Below, piece after piece: positions 25,201 to 35,573 of a DNA stretch of 47,274 bases (position 1 is its first letter; the number at the start of each line of letters is the position of its first letter). The position numbers were made by a program, and so were the translations under genes. A model generated the notes under the pieces. The model ran no database searches, was not told the DNA's origin, and saw only the letters and a program-made list of their open reading frames with translations. Source of the DNA: Chloroflexota bacterium (GTDB lineage: Bacteria; Chloroflexota; Anaerolineae; B4-G1); assembly GCA_024232355.1 (NCBI GenBank), contig JAAEPW010000608.1, forward strand, positions 1-47,274. The letters run 5' to 3'.

Positions 25201-28200
25201 GCGCGAGGGCAGCATAAGTGGTAGTGTCGGTAAAGGTGAGGTCACCAAAGATCTGCACGTCCCCACCCCCATCGTCGGCCCAAAGGTCCAAGCGCAACAG
25301 AGTTGCGCCGTCTACCGCGTGGACGGCCCGCAGCCCCGCCTGACCCTGCGCGGCCCGCAGGCTCTGCCCCGCGACGACGCGCGGCAGGCTGTACGAGTTG
25401 ACGACGAGGCCCCGTCCCGACATTCCGTCTATACCTTCATACACGCTGCCATCGGGCGCGGTGATGGTCATTGTGAGGGTGTCGTTGGTGGTCTGCAACA
25501 GGGCGGTGGCGTTGGTGTCATAGCCCACGGCCACATCGACCACCACGTCTTGGGCGGTGGGAAAGTGGAGCGCGGGGTCCACGTTGAGGGGCATGAAACG
25601 GTCACCTACGTCTCCAGTCGCCTGACGGGCCGCGATCTGTGTCCGCGCTTGCTGCGCTTGCTGCACGCGGGTGCGGGTGACCAATTGGTAGCTGCTCGTA
25701 TCGCTGCCCCAGGCGAAATCGAACCCGCCATCACCATAGCCGGCAAAGGCGCTGATGAGGATCACGTCCGGCACGCCCGGAATCCAGTCAATGAAACCGG
25801 GTATGTCAAAGCTGAGATAGATCTTGAATCCCCACTTGTTACCGCCGCTCGATCTGTCGAACTTGCCAAACTCGGCCCCCAGGTCAAACTTGATACCCTC
25901 ATCGGGGAGCCCTGTCCATATATCCTGCAACGATATGCCGATCCTGACCCCGAGCTTGCCCGTCATGTTAAAGCCGCGCGAATCCTCCCAGGCGTGGGCT
26001 TCGGCTTCAAAGTCGCGCATAAATGTGCCCAGACGTGGCACAGTTAGATAGGCATCCAAGCCGTCCTGGGCATCCATCGTCAGGCTGCCGTTACCGAGTT
26101 CGATCCGGTCAAAGAGGGTGACAACGCCATCCAGGGCAAAGGTCCAGGGTGATTCCCAGGCTTCGACGGTGTACTCGTCGGTGCGCTCTTCCCAGTACCA
26201 GTCTGCAACGCAGGGCTGCGTACTAGCACCCACCTGATAATTTTGAATATTACTGACCCAGGCCAATCTTTCATCACCAGCGTAGAATTCTTGGGATTGG
26301 CATGGGATAGTGCACTCATCCGAGTAATGAGCACGAGTATTAGGGTCGCTGAACTCCTCGTTTCCTAGCCTTGAGTAATTTCTGTCATAGACCACTATCT
26401 CCCGCAAACCAAGGCGGCCACAATGATCATTCTGTATCCGTATGTAACGCACAGCTATCCATCCAGACGAATCCATATCGCTATTATACCATCTTGTAAA
26501 ACCATCCCATTCCTCTAGAGCGGGTTCCCAATAGCGATGATACACACCCGACCGGAATATCGTCTCCTCCACATAGTCATCATGGGGAATCGGATTGGCC
26601 GAAGCCAAGATGTAAAAGTCGTGCAGCGGCATGGATGCAGAGGTCCCCATATAGATGTTATCAACGATGTACCTCTTACCCAAATCCACCTCCCACCAGG
26701 CATTGCATTGATCGGTTGTCCTCGCAGACGTTCGAAGACTGCCATCTACGGCATAGTGCGATTCTTCTAGTATGGTGGAGAAAACGACCGAAGTGCTGGA
26801 TTGCCGGGTGGGCTTGTTATGCGCCAGGTTGGGTCGTCCTTCGACTTTCACTTCGGCCAGCGAAAGGTATTGATCCTTGTCCAGCAATTGTATGCGCACG
26901 TAGCGTCCGTATGCCCATCCGTGATAGTCTTCATCATCGTCGTTGTAGAACGTATCCCAAGACCTCTCAAGGAAAGTGCCACCATAGTACCAAAGATACC
27001 GAACCTCGGAACGTGCGCTAGATGTCCCCGGGTCGGCATCATCATCAAAGGGGGTGGGAGAGATCATGACATAGAAACGGGTCAAGCGTTCTTTGCAGCA
27101 ATCGCTGCGATTTTTGATGTAGATTCTGTCAATTTCAGATATGGTTCCTAAATCTACTTCCCACCAATCATATTCGTTAGGATCATTCGCGGTAGATGTA
27201 ACTGAACCATAACTATAATTCGATTGTAGGTTGCCATCTACGGCACGGTCGGCTGTGGAGGTGCCTTCGAAAGTGCTAGATTGCCGGGCATGCTTTCCGT
27301 ATGCCAAGTTTTGCACTTCCCCACATGTTTCTGCATATACAAAACCATTATTACCGGTCAGGAAGACCGGTACCGGCTTTGAACTCGAGAAAGGAAGCAC
27401 GAACGTGCGTGGGCGTGTCCCCGAAAGCCAGGGGTTGTGTATTTCTGGTTCGGTATTGTAATTGACCTCGACGTGGGGATGATGTGGCTCGTCAGTGCTG
27501 TGGTGAATCTTACCAGCACTAAAATCGGTAGTATATGCATAATAGGGTTCTCCGCCAAAGGTTTGTCTATTCATCCAGAACTTTCCGGTATAGTCGCTCT
27601 GCCTGGCGCGATAATTAAAGGGCTCGGGTATGGAAAGCGGTCTGACGACCTGATAATGGTCAGGCAGCCCCAAATTGGTATAGGCGTTATCGTACACTTC
27701 GCGAGTTCTGTCGCGCGTATAGTCGTAGATGGAGCGCCCCGTGACGCGGAAATAGGGCACGTCAAAGCCCATGTAGGCGTTGAGCGTCGCCTGGATGATG
27801 CGCCCCAACCCCGGAATCTCCTTGCCAAACGCCAACCCGACCGTCACCCGGATCTCGGTGGAATCCTGGCTCAGGCCACTGATGCTGCCCGAAGCTCCCG
27901 TAAGATAAGCGCCGCTACTCCCCAGAGGAATTTCGGCCTCCAAACTCACCTCAACACTTTCCAGTTGAATGCCGGTCGGGGCGCGGGGGATGGCGGGTGC
28001 GAGCAAGTGCGCGAGTTCGTCCGACTGCAGATTCTCCCCACCGACGATGAGTTGGTTTTCCAGCAGCGTTGGATCCAGCGGGACGACCGCCGGCAAATCG
28101 CTGTCTTTTGCCGTCAACGGTTCTCCAGTCACTGCATCCAAGGGCACGCCATAGAGTGCCTGACGTCCCAGGGAATCGCTCACCAGGACCACCGCGATGG

Positions 28201-31200
28201 AGAGAGAACCATCGTCCTTGAGGGGAAAGGTGCCGCTGGCGCCGATCTGGTAGGTGCCATCAGGCATCTTGTTCAGGCTGCCGCTCAGGGACATACGGAA
28301 TTTCCCAAAGCCCAACTCGGGCAGGTTGATTTCTGCCCCGGTCAGTGAAGTCTGGTCGGGGGGGGTAAAACTCACGCCGTACAATGAAGCTCCGACGTCA
28401 TAGGGGAAGGGTGCCCCCACAGTCAGGGAAATAGACTTGGCCGTAAAGATACCGTTGTTAACGGTCGCCCCGGAGACGCCGGCGGTAAAGCCGACCAGAG
28501 TAAAGTCAAAAGCTTCGATATTCCCCGAAACCTGGTCATTGCTGCCCATGGATAACTCACCGGTCACGTTAAAACTCTGTCCGCCCACCTCCATACCGAT
28601 ATTGCCACGCAGGGTGAGGAAGAGTTCGTCTCCGCTCTTGTGAATCTTTGCCGATGAGACTTTGAAACTCGCCTTGACGCTGCCGCTGCCAAACTCGAGA
28701 TCGCCCAAGCCGGTGGTGTCAACCTCGACGCCCCCACTGCATATTGGATCAGGCGTGTAAATTGTTCTACTACCGCCGCCGAGGATATCCGGCAGGTGCC
28801 AGGTGAGGCTGGAGGCATTGATGCATCCATCTGAAGAAAGCGAGACGCCGCTGAGGCTGACGTTGGCATTGGCGATGTCAAGGTCTACATTCGGGTTCCA
28901 ACTGGCCAGTTCGGCAATCTGCGATGGGCTGATGTAATTATTGTAGATGCGTAGCTCATCCATCCAGCCGTGAAGTTTGTTGTTGTATACTGCATCGGCA
29001 CCCACGGTCAACTGCTTCTCGGTGGCGAAACCCGCACTCCAGTCCTGGGCCGTAAAGTCGACCATTTGCCCGTTGTGAAACAAGCCTACTGCAACGCGCG
29101 TGTTGCCAGAGGTGTAGGTCCTGACCCGCACCGCAAAGTGATGCCACTGACCATCACAGATATTAATGGTAGGCCTTATACTAATAGAAGCCGAACCATC
29201 CCCTGCATCAAAAACCAGGTATTCTTCAGCATCACTACACCAGGTGCCAAAGGTAAAGCCTGAATTTGCTCCTGATTCCCAATCCTGGTTGGAAACGAAG
29301 GCTGTATAGCCGGCTTTCTCGGCCGCCTTGAACCAAAAAGCGATGCTCCAGGCATCCCCTGAGTCGGTCCCCAGGTCAAGGCCGCACCGCCAATCTAGAC
29401 CATAGCCCAGTGTCTTCAAATAGTCGTTGCCATCAAAGTACACGGCCTTGCCTAGGCCTGGCTGGCCCGTTTGCAACGGAGGACCTGTGCCGTAGTCGTA
29501 TAGTCCGCAGTCGGGATACTCTGAAATCTGGTTGGCAAAGTCGTTCGATTCCACCATCTTCTCAAAGGGAAAGTACGCCACCATATCTGTATTGACGTCG
29601 TCCGGCGACGAGGAGGAAGACGGGGTCCGGCTCGCGCTCCCGCCCGGTTGCAGGGCCGCCGGGCCCAGGTTAAAGTCCTCGATCGTCTGGTGGTTCTGGG
29701 CCATATCGAGCACCAGGTCGCCCTTGAAATTCGCCAGGGTGTAGCCCGCCTCCGCCTCGGCCACCGTGCCCACCGGATTACGGATGGTGAACAGGCCGCC
29801 GTCGGGCACAATATCGGGCAAGGCCAACGTCTGCCCCACCAGGCTCAGGCCGTCCTGGGTCACACCGACGTTGTCCAGGTAGAGCGCGCCGCCGCCCAAT
29901 GTGGCGTGGATTTGCAGCGCCGCGTGCGGGGCGAACAGCCCCACGTTATCCAGCGTCACCGGCTGCAAGAGCGATGTCAGATGATCGACCATGAGCGTCA
30001 CCTGGGCCAGGCCGTCGCCACGCTCGGCCACGGTGCCGTCGCTGCCTAGCTTGAAGGCCACGCCGGGTATCGCCTCGTACACGCCGGGGATGCCGGGCGT
30101 AAAGGTCTGCGTCACGGTGAAGGGGTGTGTGAGGTTGTAGGTCAGCACGCCCTGGGCCAACAGTTCGTAGCCCACGCCGGCGCGGGCCAACATGGCCTCG
30201 GTCGCGCCCAGGCGTAGAACAGCACCGTCGCCGTACAGCACCTCAAAGGGTGCGTTGGCATCGCCGCCAAAGTGTGGGCCGGGTGTCACGTTAAAGGCCA
30301 GCGGTACGTCGCCCTGGGCGTCACCGCCAGAAAAGGCCAGGGTGGCCTGCCCCGTCACCGCGCCCGTCAAAAGGTCGAGTTGGCCGATGGCGGCGTTCCC
30401 GGCCACCGGGAACCCGGCCACGTGGGCCAGTGGGGCATAGTCGGCCCCAGTACCTGGGGAACCCAAGCCGGTGGTGGCGTCGGCCGTAAAGCTGCCGTCA
30501 AAGAGGGCATAGTCGCCGCGCACCATGCGCAGTTCGCCGCTGGCGCTCAGGATATTGCTGGCGTCAAAGTCGAGGGTGCTGCTTGCGCCCGCCAGGTAGA
30601 AATGCTCGCCGATGACGACGTCGCCGGTGGCGCGGGTCACGCCGCCGCCTTGGTCCGTAAAGCTGTCGGCAGTGAGGGTCAGCGCGCCCACGGTCTGCGA
30701 GCTGCGTGGGCCGCTCACGGTCAGAGCAACCGTGGCCTGATTGTCGCCGGTGTTGGGGTCGGTCTTGGTGGTGCTGAGGGTCGCGTCGGCGGTCACGTCG
30801 CTGGTGCTGGCGGGCGTGAGGCCCACGTTGAGCACCAGCGTGGCGCTGGCTCCGGCAGGCAGGTCGGCCAGGGCGCAGGTGATGTCGCTCATACCGGTGC
30901 AAGAGCCACCGGAAATCACGGTCGCGGCGTCGGGCGCGATGCTCCAGGCATCGTCGAGCACCAGGCCGGTGGCTACCGCCGGTCCGGCGTTGGTCACGGT
31001 ATAGATGAGGGTCACGGCCTGGGCTTCTCCAGCACGTAAAGTGCTGGGGCGCACGCCGCGGCTCAGGCTCACGTCGGCCTCGGTGGTGGCAGCGTTCACG
31101 GTCACATTCACCGTGGCGGTGGCCTGATGTTCGCCGTCGCTCACGGTATAGGTAAAGCTGTCGATGCCGCTAAAGCCGGGGGCGGGGTCGTAGAGCAGGG

Positions 31201-34200
31201 CGCTGTAGAGGGCGTTGGCCTCGGCCTGCGCCCCGGCCTGCGCGGGCGCGCCCACCGCCACGATGAGCAAGCGGTCGCCGTCGGGGTCGCTGTCGTTGCC
31301 CAAGACGGCAAAAGCGTTGCCTTGGGTGTCGGCGTCCACGGCAAAGGCGTCGTCTGCGGCCGTGGGCGGGTGGTTGGGTTCGAGCACCTGGAGGCGAACC
31401 ATAGCCGTCATTGTGGCGATGCCATCGTCAGCCGCGTAGACAAAGCTGTCCGCGCCGCTGAAATCAGTGTCCGGCGTGTAGAGAATGGCGCTGCCGTCTG
31501 GCGCTGCGGCTGCGCTGCCGTTCGCGGGTTGCGCCACCACACTGGCGGTCAAGAGATCGCCGTCGGGGTCGCGGTCGTTGGCCAAAACGTCCAGCCGGTT
31601 GTCGCTGCTGTTGCCGCCCGCAAAAAAGCTATCGTCCTGCGCTTCGGGGGCGTCGTTGGGTCCGGCCAGCACGGTCACGGTCACGTTGCCCTGCACCGTA
31701 ACCATCCCATCACTGACGGCGTAGGTAAAGGTATCGCTGCCGGCAAAGTCCACAAAAGGTGTGTAGGTGATGACGGTCAGGGCCATCGGGGCCAATACTC
31801 TGGCGCGCACAGTCGTGGTTTCCTCGTCCGTCGCAGTGATGATGGCAGAACCGTTGAGGGGCAGGCCCACGCCGGTGAGGGTGAGGGTGCCACCGTCGAT
31901 GTCGCTGTCGTTGAGCAGCACGGCCAGCGGGTTCTGCTGGCTATCCTCCGTCACGGTAAAGGCATCGCCCACGACCACGGGCGGGTCGTTGACGGCGTTC
32001 ACCGTCACGCTCACCGTGGCATTATCGTCGAACAGGCCGTCGCTGACGGTATAGGTAAAGGTATCGCTGCCGAAATAGTTGGCGGTCGGGGTATAGATCA
32101 CCGTGCCGGTGGTCGGATGCTGGATGCTGACACTGCCGTGCATCGCTGCCCCAACGGCGGTGAGGGTGAGGGGATCGCCTTCCGGCTCGGTGTCGTTGTT
32201 GAGCAGGTACATCACATGGCCACCGGCGTCCTCATAGACCGTCACCGGGTCGTCCACTGCTTGGGGTGCTTGGTCGTTGACGGCCTGCACCCGCACCTGT
32301 ACCAGGGCGGTCGTAGCGGCATTGCCGTCACTGACGGTGTAGGTGAAACTATCGCTCCCGAAAAAGTCCGCGTCGGGCGAGTAAAGCACGGTCGTCCCAG
32401 AGATCGCGTTCGTCCCGTGCGCAGGCGTTCCGAGAGCGGTGAGGGTCAGGTCCTCCGGATAGTCGTTGTCGTTGTCCAGCACGTCGAGGACGTTGTCCAC
32501 GCTGTCCTCGTCCACCTCGTACTCGTCCCGCACGGGGTAGGGCGGATCGTTGGACACGGTGAGGGTAAAGGCCTGGGCGGTCGTCGCGGCCCACACGTCC
32601 TCAAGCTGCAAGACGACGGGATGGTCGCCCAGATCGGCAAAGGTGGGCGTACCGGTGATGATGCCGCCGCCGCTGCCGTGGTCCACAAAGCTCAGCCAAC
32701 CGGGCAACGTGGGCGCGGTGAGGGTGATGACGTCGCCATCGGCGTCGGTGGACGTGATCTCGTAGGTGTAGCTGATGTTGCTGACGAGGTCGGTGGGAGA
32801 GTTGCTGTCAAAGCGCGGCGCGTCGTTGACGTTGCTCACGGTGATGGTAAAGGTCTGGGTGGCGGCCGCACCGCCTCTGTCCTCCACGTGCAATGCCACG
32901 CCGCGGTCGCCCACATCATCGTCGCCTGGCCTGCCGCTGAGCACGCCGGTGCCGTCGCCGTTATCAATGAGCCGCAACCAGCCCGGCAAGTCTTCCAGTG
33001 GCGCGGTGAGGGTGAGCACGTCGCCCACGTTGGGGTCGGTGGTGGTGACGGTGTAGGTGTAGAGCGCGCCCTCTGTCGCCGTCAGCACGGGGGAACTGGT
33101 AAAGCTGGGTGGCTGGTTGGCGCTAGCATCCTGTACCGTTATGACAAAATCTTGGGTATCGGTCAGGCCGCCGCTGTCGGTGACCCGCAAACTGATGGCG
33201 TGTGTGCCCACGTCCGGAGCTGTGGGCGTGCCAGAGAGCACAGCCGTGCCGTCGCCGTTGTCGGTGAGCGTCAACCAGGTCGGTGAAACCGGCGCGGTGA
33301 TAAACAACGTGTCGCCCGCGTCGGGGTCTGTGGTAGAGATGGCATAAGTGTAGGTCACGTCCTCCGTCGCTGCCGTTACGGGTGTGCTGGTGAAGGTCGG
33401 GGCGTTGGGGCTGCTCCCTACGGTCAGGCCCACCGCCGCGCTGTTGTTACGCAGGAGCGTGTCTGTCTCGGCCGTGGTGATGGTGGCGGTATTGGTGATC
33501 CGCGTCCCGGCGACCAGCGGATCGGTCAGTACGCCGCTCATCGTGATGACACCGCCTGCGCCCGGCGCGACGCTTGCCGCTTGCCAGGTATAGAGATTGC
33601 CCAGGCTGGTCTGGGTCAGGGCCACGCCGCTGCTGACGACGGCCTGGATGGAGACTTGGGCCGGGATCACATCGGTGATTACGACGCTTGTCGCGGAGGT
33701 ATAGTGCCCCTGGTGGATAAAGTTGAGCATGTACGTCAGTGCCTGACCGGGAAAGCCCAAGCTGTCTACGGTTTTGGCGATGGATAAATCCACGCCAGGG
33801 TATGCTTCATACGCGCCGATCTCACACGCGCCATTCTGCGGGCGGGCAATGCCTCGCTGGTCGGTGGTCACCGTCGTGCCGCAGCCGTTGACGCCATTGG
33901 GGATGGCGTCCTGGGCCGGAGAACCATCCGGGATCGGCTGCACCTGGGTATCCCCGCCATAGTCGCCCAGCGGGCGGAGCAAGGGGTCAGTCCCGGTGAT
34001 GTTATTGGTCACCGTTCCACTGACGACACAACCGGTGGTATCTTTGAGCAGATTGTAATCGCCAGAGACAATTGTGCCATAGCAGTCGGGGGCGTCGCCG
34101 GTCAGGTCGGCGTTGTCGGCCACCAGGGTGTTGGTGATGATAAAGACGCTATCACCACTGGCGTAAATACCGCCGCCGTCGCCGTCGTTATTCCCATCAC

Positions 34201-35467
34201 TGTCGGCCGTATTCCCGGCCAGGGTAACGTTGAGCAAGGTGATGGAACCGCTGCTGCTGGCAATGCCGCCGCCGTGTTTCTTGGCGGTGTTGTTGCTCAC
34301 AGTAGTGTTGATCAGGGTCACATCACACGCAAGGCCGGTGCCGCCGAGCTCCATGCTAAGACCACCACCATTACCGTCGCTGCTATTCCCGCTGATGGTA
34401 CTATCAGTTATGTGTATCACATCGCTGGAACTATAGGCGATGGCACCCCCATAACCCCAGCCAGTAGAGTTACCACTGATGATTGTATTGGTCATCACCA
34501 GCGACACCGGCGAGACAATCGCCCCTCCGTTTTCGCCGGCCGAATTGTCGCGAATGGTGCTGTTTTCTACCACAAAAGCCGTATTATCGCCGCCCATCAT
34601 CACACCGGCCGCTGTTCCCGCCGAGTTGTTGTTGATATCGCAGTTTTGAAAGTGGATGGAACCGTTGTCCAGCCAGGCGACACCGCCTGCCCAATCAGCG
34701 TGATTGCCGCTGATGGTGCTGTTGGTAATGACATTTGCGCCAGCAAGATTCATCAGAAAACCACCAGCCGAATTGGCTGAATTGTTGCTCAACAGACTAT
34801 GGATGATGGTCAGGCTGCTGAAATTATTGTATACTCCGCCACCCTGCTGACTTGCAACATTGTTGGTGATCACCACGCCGGTCATTGTCAGTGCACTGCT
34901 GGTGTGAACTGCGCCGCCAAAGTCTGCATTGCCGCCGGTCAGGGTCAGGTCTTGCAGGTTGATGTTATTGCTGCTGCCGGTCACGTGGAAAATGCGGTCC
35001 ACTTGATTGGCATCGATGATGGTTGTGGCCGAACTTACCCCCTGGAAGATAATGTCACTGCTGATGTCCAGGTCGCCGGTGGCATTAACATCTTCGGCCG
35101 TGCCGGTGATGACCAGGGTGTAGGTGCCGGCGGGCAGGCTGACGATGTCCGCGCCGCTGCCGGCGGGGCAGTCAGGGTACGTGGCTGCGTCGTCGTTGGC
35201 GTTGGTGATCGCTTCGCGCAACGAGCATTGGCCGTTGGTACTCAACTCGTCAACCGTGGACGACACCACGATGGTCGCCAGCGGCGCGAGGGGAGCGCGT
35301 GGCCCCCTCGTCACTTGTTCAACGGCGTCATCCGCCATCGGGATCAATTCATCCTCTGGCGGCCACTCGGCACGCGCGGTGGGGATCAAGATCAGGCTCA
35401 AAGCCACCAGAGCCAAAAGCAAAGCTCCCAGACTAACGAACGTTTTGGACGCGGTATAGGGTTTCAT
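22286..35467 (-). CDS. Giant multidomain secreted surface protein (4393 aa)
   Basis: The ATG at 35467 (AGGAGG six bases upstream) opens a signal peptide (MKPYTASKTFVSLG...PTARA). Domains in order, approximate residues: a parallel beta-helix with CSLREAITNAN (80-555); a DUF11 domain (555-690); Ig/cadherin-like units (690-980); five tandem-95 repeats of the 'DNDxDxDG...YxPxxxFxGxDSFTYTVSDG' type (980-1460); a second DUF11-like domain; a LamG jelly roll (about 1955-2190, DGNDYLK...WHHFAVRV...WMDELRIY); two F5/8-type-C discoidin domains (about 2712-2870 and 2876-3030, RQSST...WWEVDLG); DUF4397-like units (about 3400-3800, IHAAPNAPNL, VHAASGLGSV, LAHLAPTAPA); a fibronectin-III-like unit (about 3955-4045); and a YNIYLPVIMR tail. 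No LPXTG anchor. Probably an adhesin or matrix protein binding glycans or host/particle polymers. It has its own leader with repeated sites and its own terminator. Confidence 0.9.
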   Translation of the reverse strand: MKPYTASKTFVSLGALLLALVALSLILIPTARAEWPPEDELIPMADDAVEQVTRGPRAPLAPLATIVVSSTVDELSTNGQCSLREAITNANDDAATYPDCPAGSGADIVSLPAGTYTLVITGTAEDVNATGDLDISSDIIFQGVSSATTIIDANQVDRIFHVTGSSNNINLQDLTLTGGNADFGGAVHTSSALTMTGVVITNNVASQQGGGVYNNFSSLTIIHSLLSNNSANSAGGFLMNLAGANVITNSTISGNHADWAGGVAWLDNGSIHFQNCDINNNSAGTAAGVMMGGDNTAFVVENSTIRDNSAGENGGAIVSPVSLVMTNTIISGNSTGWGYGGAIAYSSSDVIHITDSTISGNSSDGNGGGLSMELGGTGLACDVTLINTTVSNNTAKKHGGGIASSSGSITLLNVTLAGNTADSDGNNDGDGGGIYASGDSVFIITNTLVADNADLTGDAPDCYGTIVSGDYNLLKDTTGCVVSGTVTNNITGTDPLLRPLGDYGGDTQVQPIPDGSPAQDAIPNGVNGCGTTVTTDQRGIARPQNGACEIGAYEAYPGVDLSIAKTVDSLGFPGQALTYMLNFIHQGHYTSATSVVITDVIPAQVSIQAVVSSGVALTQTSLGNLYTWQAASVAPGAGGVITMSGVLTDPLVAGTRITNTATITTAETDTLLRNNSAAVGLTVGSSPNAPTFTSTPVTAATEDVTYTYAISTTDPDAGDTLFITAPVSPTWLTLTDNGDGTAVLSGTPTAPDVGTHAISLRVTDSGGLTDTQDFVITVQDASANQPPSFTSSPVLTATEGALYTYTVTTTDPNVGDVLTLTAPLEDLPGWLRLIDNGDGTGVLSGRPGDDDVGDRGVALHVEDRGGAAATQTFTITVSNVNDAPRFDSNSPTDLVSNISYTYEITSTDADGDVITLTAPTLPGWLSFVDHGSGGGIITGTPTFADLGDHPVVLQLEDVWAATTAQAFTLTVSNDPPYPVRDEYEVDEDSVDNVLDVLDNDNDYPEDLTLTALGTPAHGTNAISGTTVLYSPDADFFGSDSFTYTVSDGNAATTALVQVRVQAVNDQAPQAVDDPVTVYEDAGGHVMYLLNNDTEPEGDPLTLTAVGAAMHGSVSIQHPTTGTVIYTPTANYFGSDTFTYTVSDGLFDDNATVSVTVNAVNDPPVVVGDAFTVTEDSQQNPLAVLLNDSDIDGGTLTLTGVGLPLNGSAIITATDEETTTVRARVLAPMALTVITYTPFVDFAGSDTFTYAVSDGMVTVQGNVTVTVLAGPNDAPEAQDDSFFAGGNSSDNRLDVLANDRDPDGDLLTASVVAQPANGSAAAAPDGSAILYTPDTDFSGADSFVYAADDGIATMTAMVRLQVLEPNHPPTAADDAFAVDADTQGNAFAVLGNDSDPDGDRLLIVAVGAPAQAGAQAEANALYSALLYDPAPGFSGIDSFTYTVSDGEHQATATVNVTVNAATTEADVSLSRGVRPSTLRAGEAQAVTLIYTVTNAGPAVATGLVLDDAWSIAPDAATVISGGSCTGMSDITCALADLPAGASATLVLNVGLTPASTSDVTADATLSTTKTDPNTGDNQATVALTVSGPRSSQTVGALTLTADSFTDQGGGVTRATGDVVIGEHFYLAGASSTLDFDASNILSASGELRMVRGDYALFDGSFTADATTGLGSPGTGADYAPLAHVAGFPVAGNAAIGQLDLLTGAVTGQATLAFSGGDAQGDVPLAFNVTPGPHFGGDANAPFEVLYGDGAVLRLGATEAMLARAGVGYELLAQGVLTYNLTHPFTVTQTFTPGIPGVYEAIPGVAFKLGSDGTVAERGDGLAQVTLMVDHLTSLLQPVTLDNVGLFAPHAALQIHATLGGGALYLDNVGVTQDGLSLVGQTLALPDIVPDGGLFTIRNPVGTVAEAEAGYTLANFKGDLVLDMAQNHQTIEDFNLGPAALQPGGSASRTPSSSSSPDDVNTDMVAYFPFEKMVESNDFANQISEYPDCGLYDYGTGPPLQTGQPGLGKAVYFDGNDYLKTLGYGLDWRCGLDLGTDSGDAWSIAFWFKAAEKAGYTAFVSNQDWESGANSGFTFGTWCSDAEEYLVFDAGDGSASISIRPTINICDGQWHHFAVRVRTYTSGNTRVAVGLFHNGQMVDFTAQDWSAGFATEKQLTVGADAVYNNKLHGWMDELRIYNNYISPSQIAELASWNPNVDLDIANANVSLSGVSLSSDGCINASSLTWHLPDILGGGSRTIYTPDPICSGGVEVDTTGLGDLEFGSGSVKASFKVSSAKIHKSGDELFLTLRGNIGMEVGGQSFNVTGELSMGSNDQVSGNIEAFDFTLVGFTAGVSGATVNNGIFTAKSISLTVGAPFPYDVGASLYGVSFTPPDQTSLTGAEINLPELGFGKFRMSLSGSLNKMPDGTYQIGASGTFPLKDDGSLSIAVVLVSDSLGRQALYGVPLDAVTGEPLTAKDSDLPAVVPLDPTLLENQLIVGGENLQSDELAHLLAPAIPRAPTGIQLESVEVSLEAEIPLGSSGAYLTGASGSISGLSQDSTEIRVTVGLAFGKEIPGLGRIIQATLNAYMGFDVPYFRVTGRSIYDYTRDRTREVYDNAYTNLGLPDHYQVVRPLSIPEPFNYRARQSDYTGKFWMNRQTFGGEPYYAYTTDFSAGKIHHSTDEPHHPHVEVNYNTEPEIHNPWLSGTRPRTFVLPFSSSKPVPVFLTGNNGFVYAETCGEVQNLAYGKHARQSSTFEGTSTADRAVDGNLQSNYSYGSVTSTANDPNEYDWWEVDLGTISEIDRIYIKNRSDCCKERLTRFYVMISPTPFDDDADPGTSSARSEVRYLWYYGGTFLERSWDTFYNDDDEDYHGWAYGRYVRIQLLDKDQYLSLAEVKVEGRPNLAHNKPTRQSSTSVVFSTILEESHYAVDGSLRTSARTTDQCNAWWEVDLGKRYIVDNIYMGTSASMPLHDFYILASANPIPHDDYVEETIFRSGVYHRYWEPALEEWDGFTRWYNSDMDSSGWIAVRYIRIQNDHCGRLGLREIVVYDRNYSRLGNEEFSDPNTRAHYSDECTIPCQSQEFYAGDERLAWVSNIQNYQVGASTQPCVADWYWEERTDEYTVEAWESPWTFALDGVVTLFDRIELGNGSLTMDAQDGLDAYLTVPRLGTFMRDFEAEAHAWEDSRGFNMTGKLGVRIGISLQDIWTGLPDEGIKFDLGAEFGKFDRSSGGNKWGFKIYLSFDIPGFIDWIPGVPDVILISAFAGYGDGGFDFAWGSDTSSYQLVTRTRVQQAQQARTQIAARQATGDVGDRFMPLNVDPALHFPTAQDVVVDVAVGYDTNATALLQTTNDTLTMTITAPDGSVYEGIDGMSGRGLVVNSYSLPRVVAGQSLRAAQGQAGLRAVHAVDGATLLRLDLWADDGGGDVQIFGDLTFTDTTTYAALAPGNYTLTFREAGTTNVVAQTSMALIAGQDVTLLAAGAPGSVYAWAVIDDNTPRGDDDAYTRMIHAAPNAPNLKVSQIFGRDVFVDVGYGMVSDYQGLMPQGYSFEFLDQDTGDWLFDADHVQLEPYSTNTLFVFETSTGDLVAQMVQDAGPVGQIRFVHAASGLGSVDLDVGAETPFSSVSPATVTADWPLAVGVYDVAVMQGVSPLVTATLVMTDGVDYALALVEDGGVPVLHVFTETNATAKLQGDSLLRLAHLAPTAPAVDVTAAYTDTITTTLASTLDYGEVGDYAVADTRAHTVTVNQAGTSNVLLTATDVPLADGATTLYLVDDGGLTLLAGVDTPIEWLRTDILSLEDAMTGTWQITLHNAGVITDDYRFEMQGLMPETALYGVNLITATDQATVTWHVDGFDPKTQVEFRLGQLSYARELTASKEDVITMTQVITLSSGLTETIEIPVTESADPEPSTFRTLTVLTNTVDPGWINGVTQTLNFDYSDLPSGVYQLQVRVNDFVHPILVEIPTTTLVVSHTWPASWAGNPQVAENIYRQATLTWDAFPHVDLNSHILQIESRVDGATRAYTVSAESGAYTVTNLNPGETYTFTVLAFDYETKQYSLGGQVTVASALAEFALTQMTALPALDIGTMTSIVVSVTTGLDPYPATVALLPGGYSGGLGLRVEPDVVTPTTAGVTATVWISASEYMFNGVYTATLLAWGGGAEHALDLSPSVIAPSFDVLLSTLAPTLTPAGTSLTLDAIGYDGHSADIQLDVLGLPLGVQASFDADTLTAGAQTTLHLMSAPQAARGTYTFTLRADDGPQRQTFDVVVTVVEPEYAITPQTTQQTISATQTAEFALDVALLDGWASPVTLRVDPGVAPNGGTVGLRTTGALEHSVTLSSDGTATLSVDTATTTPNGVYLLAVTAESAGETKTVELELIVGEAAEPGAYNIYLPVIMRNVSDQLYAQEMPALPTVLRP

Positions 35468-35573
35468 CTTTTCCTCCTGGATGAATGATCGGATTGGTAA
35501 GACGTACGCTTGGCGTGCGAATTGGCAAAATACAACAACCTTTACCAGTGTACCATAAAATTGTGCGTTTGTC

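Noticed and set aside
31127..33286. 719-residue open frame antisense to the giant surface protein
   Set aside because: It lies entirely opposite a well-supported coding frame with repeated domains; its low-complexity Gly/Val/Arg/His-rich translation is the mirror of GC-rich codons.
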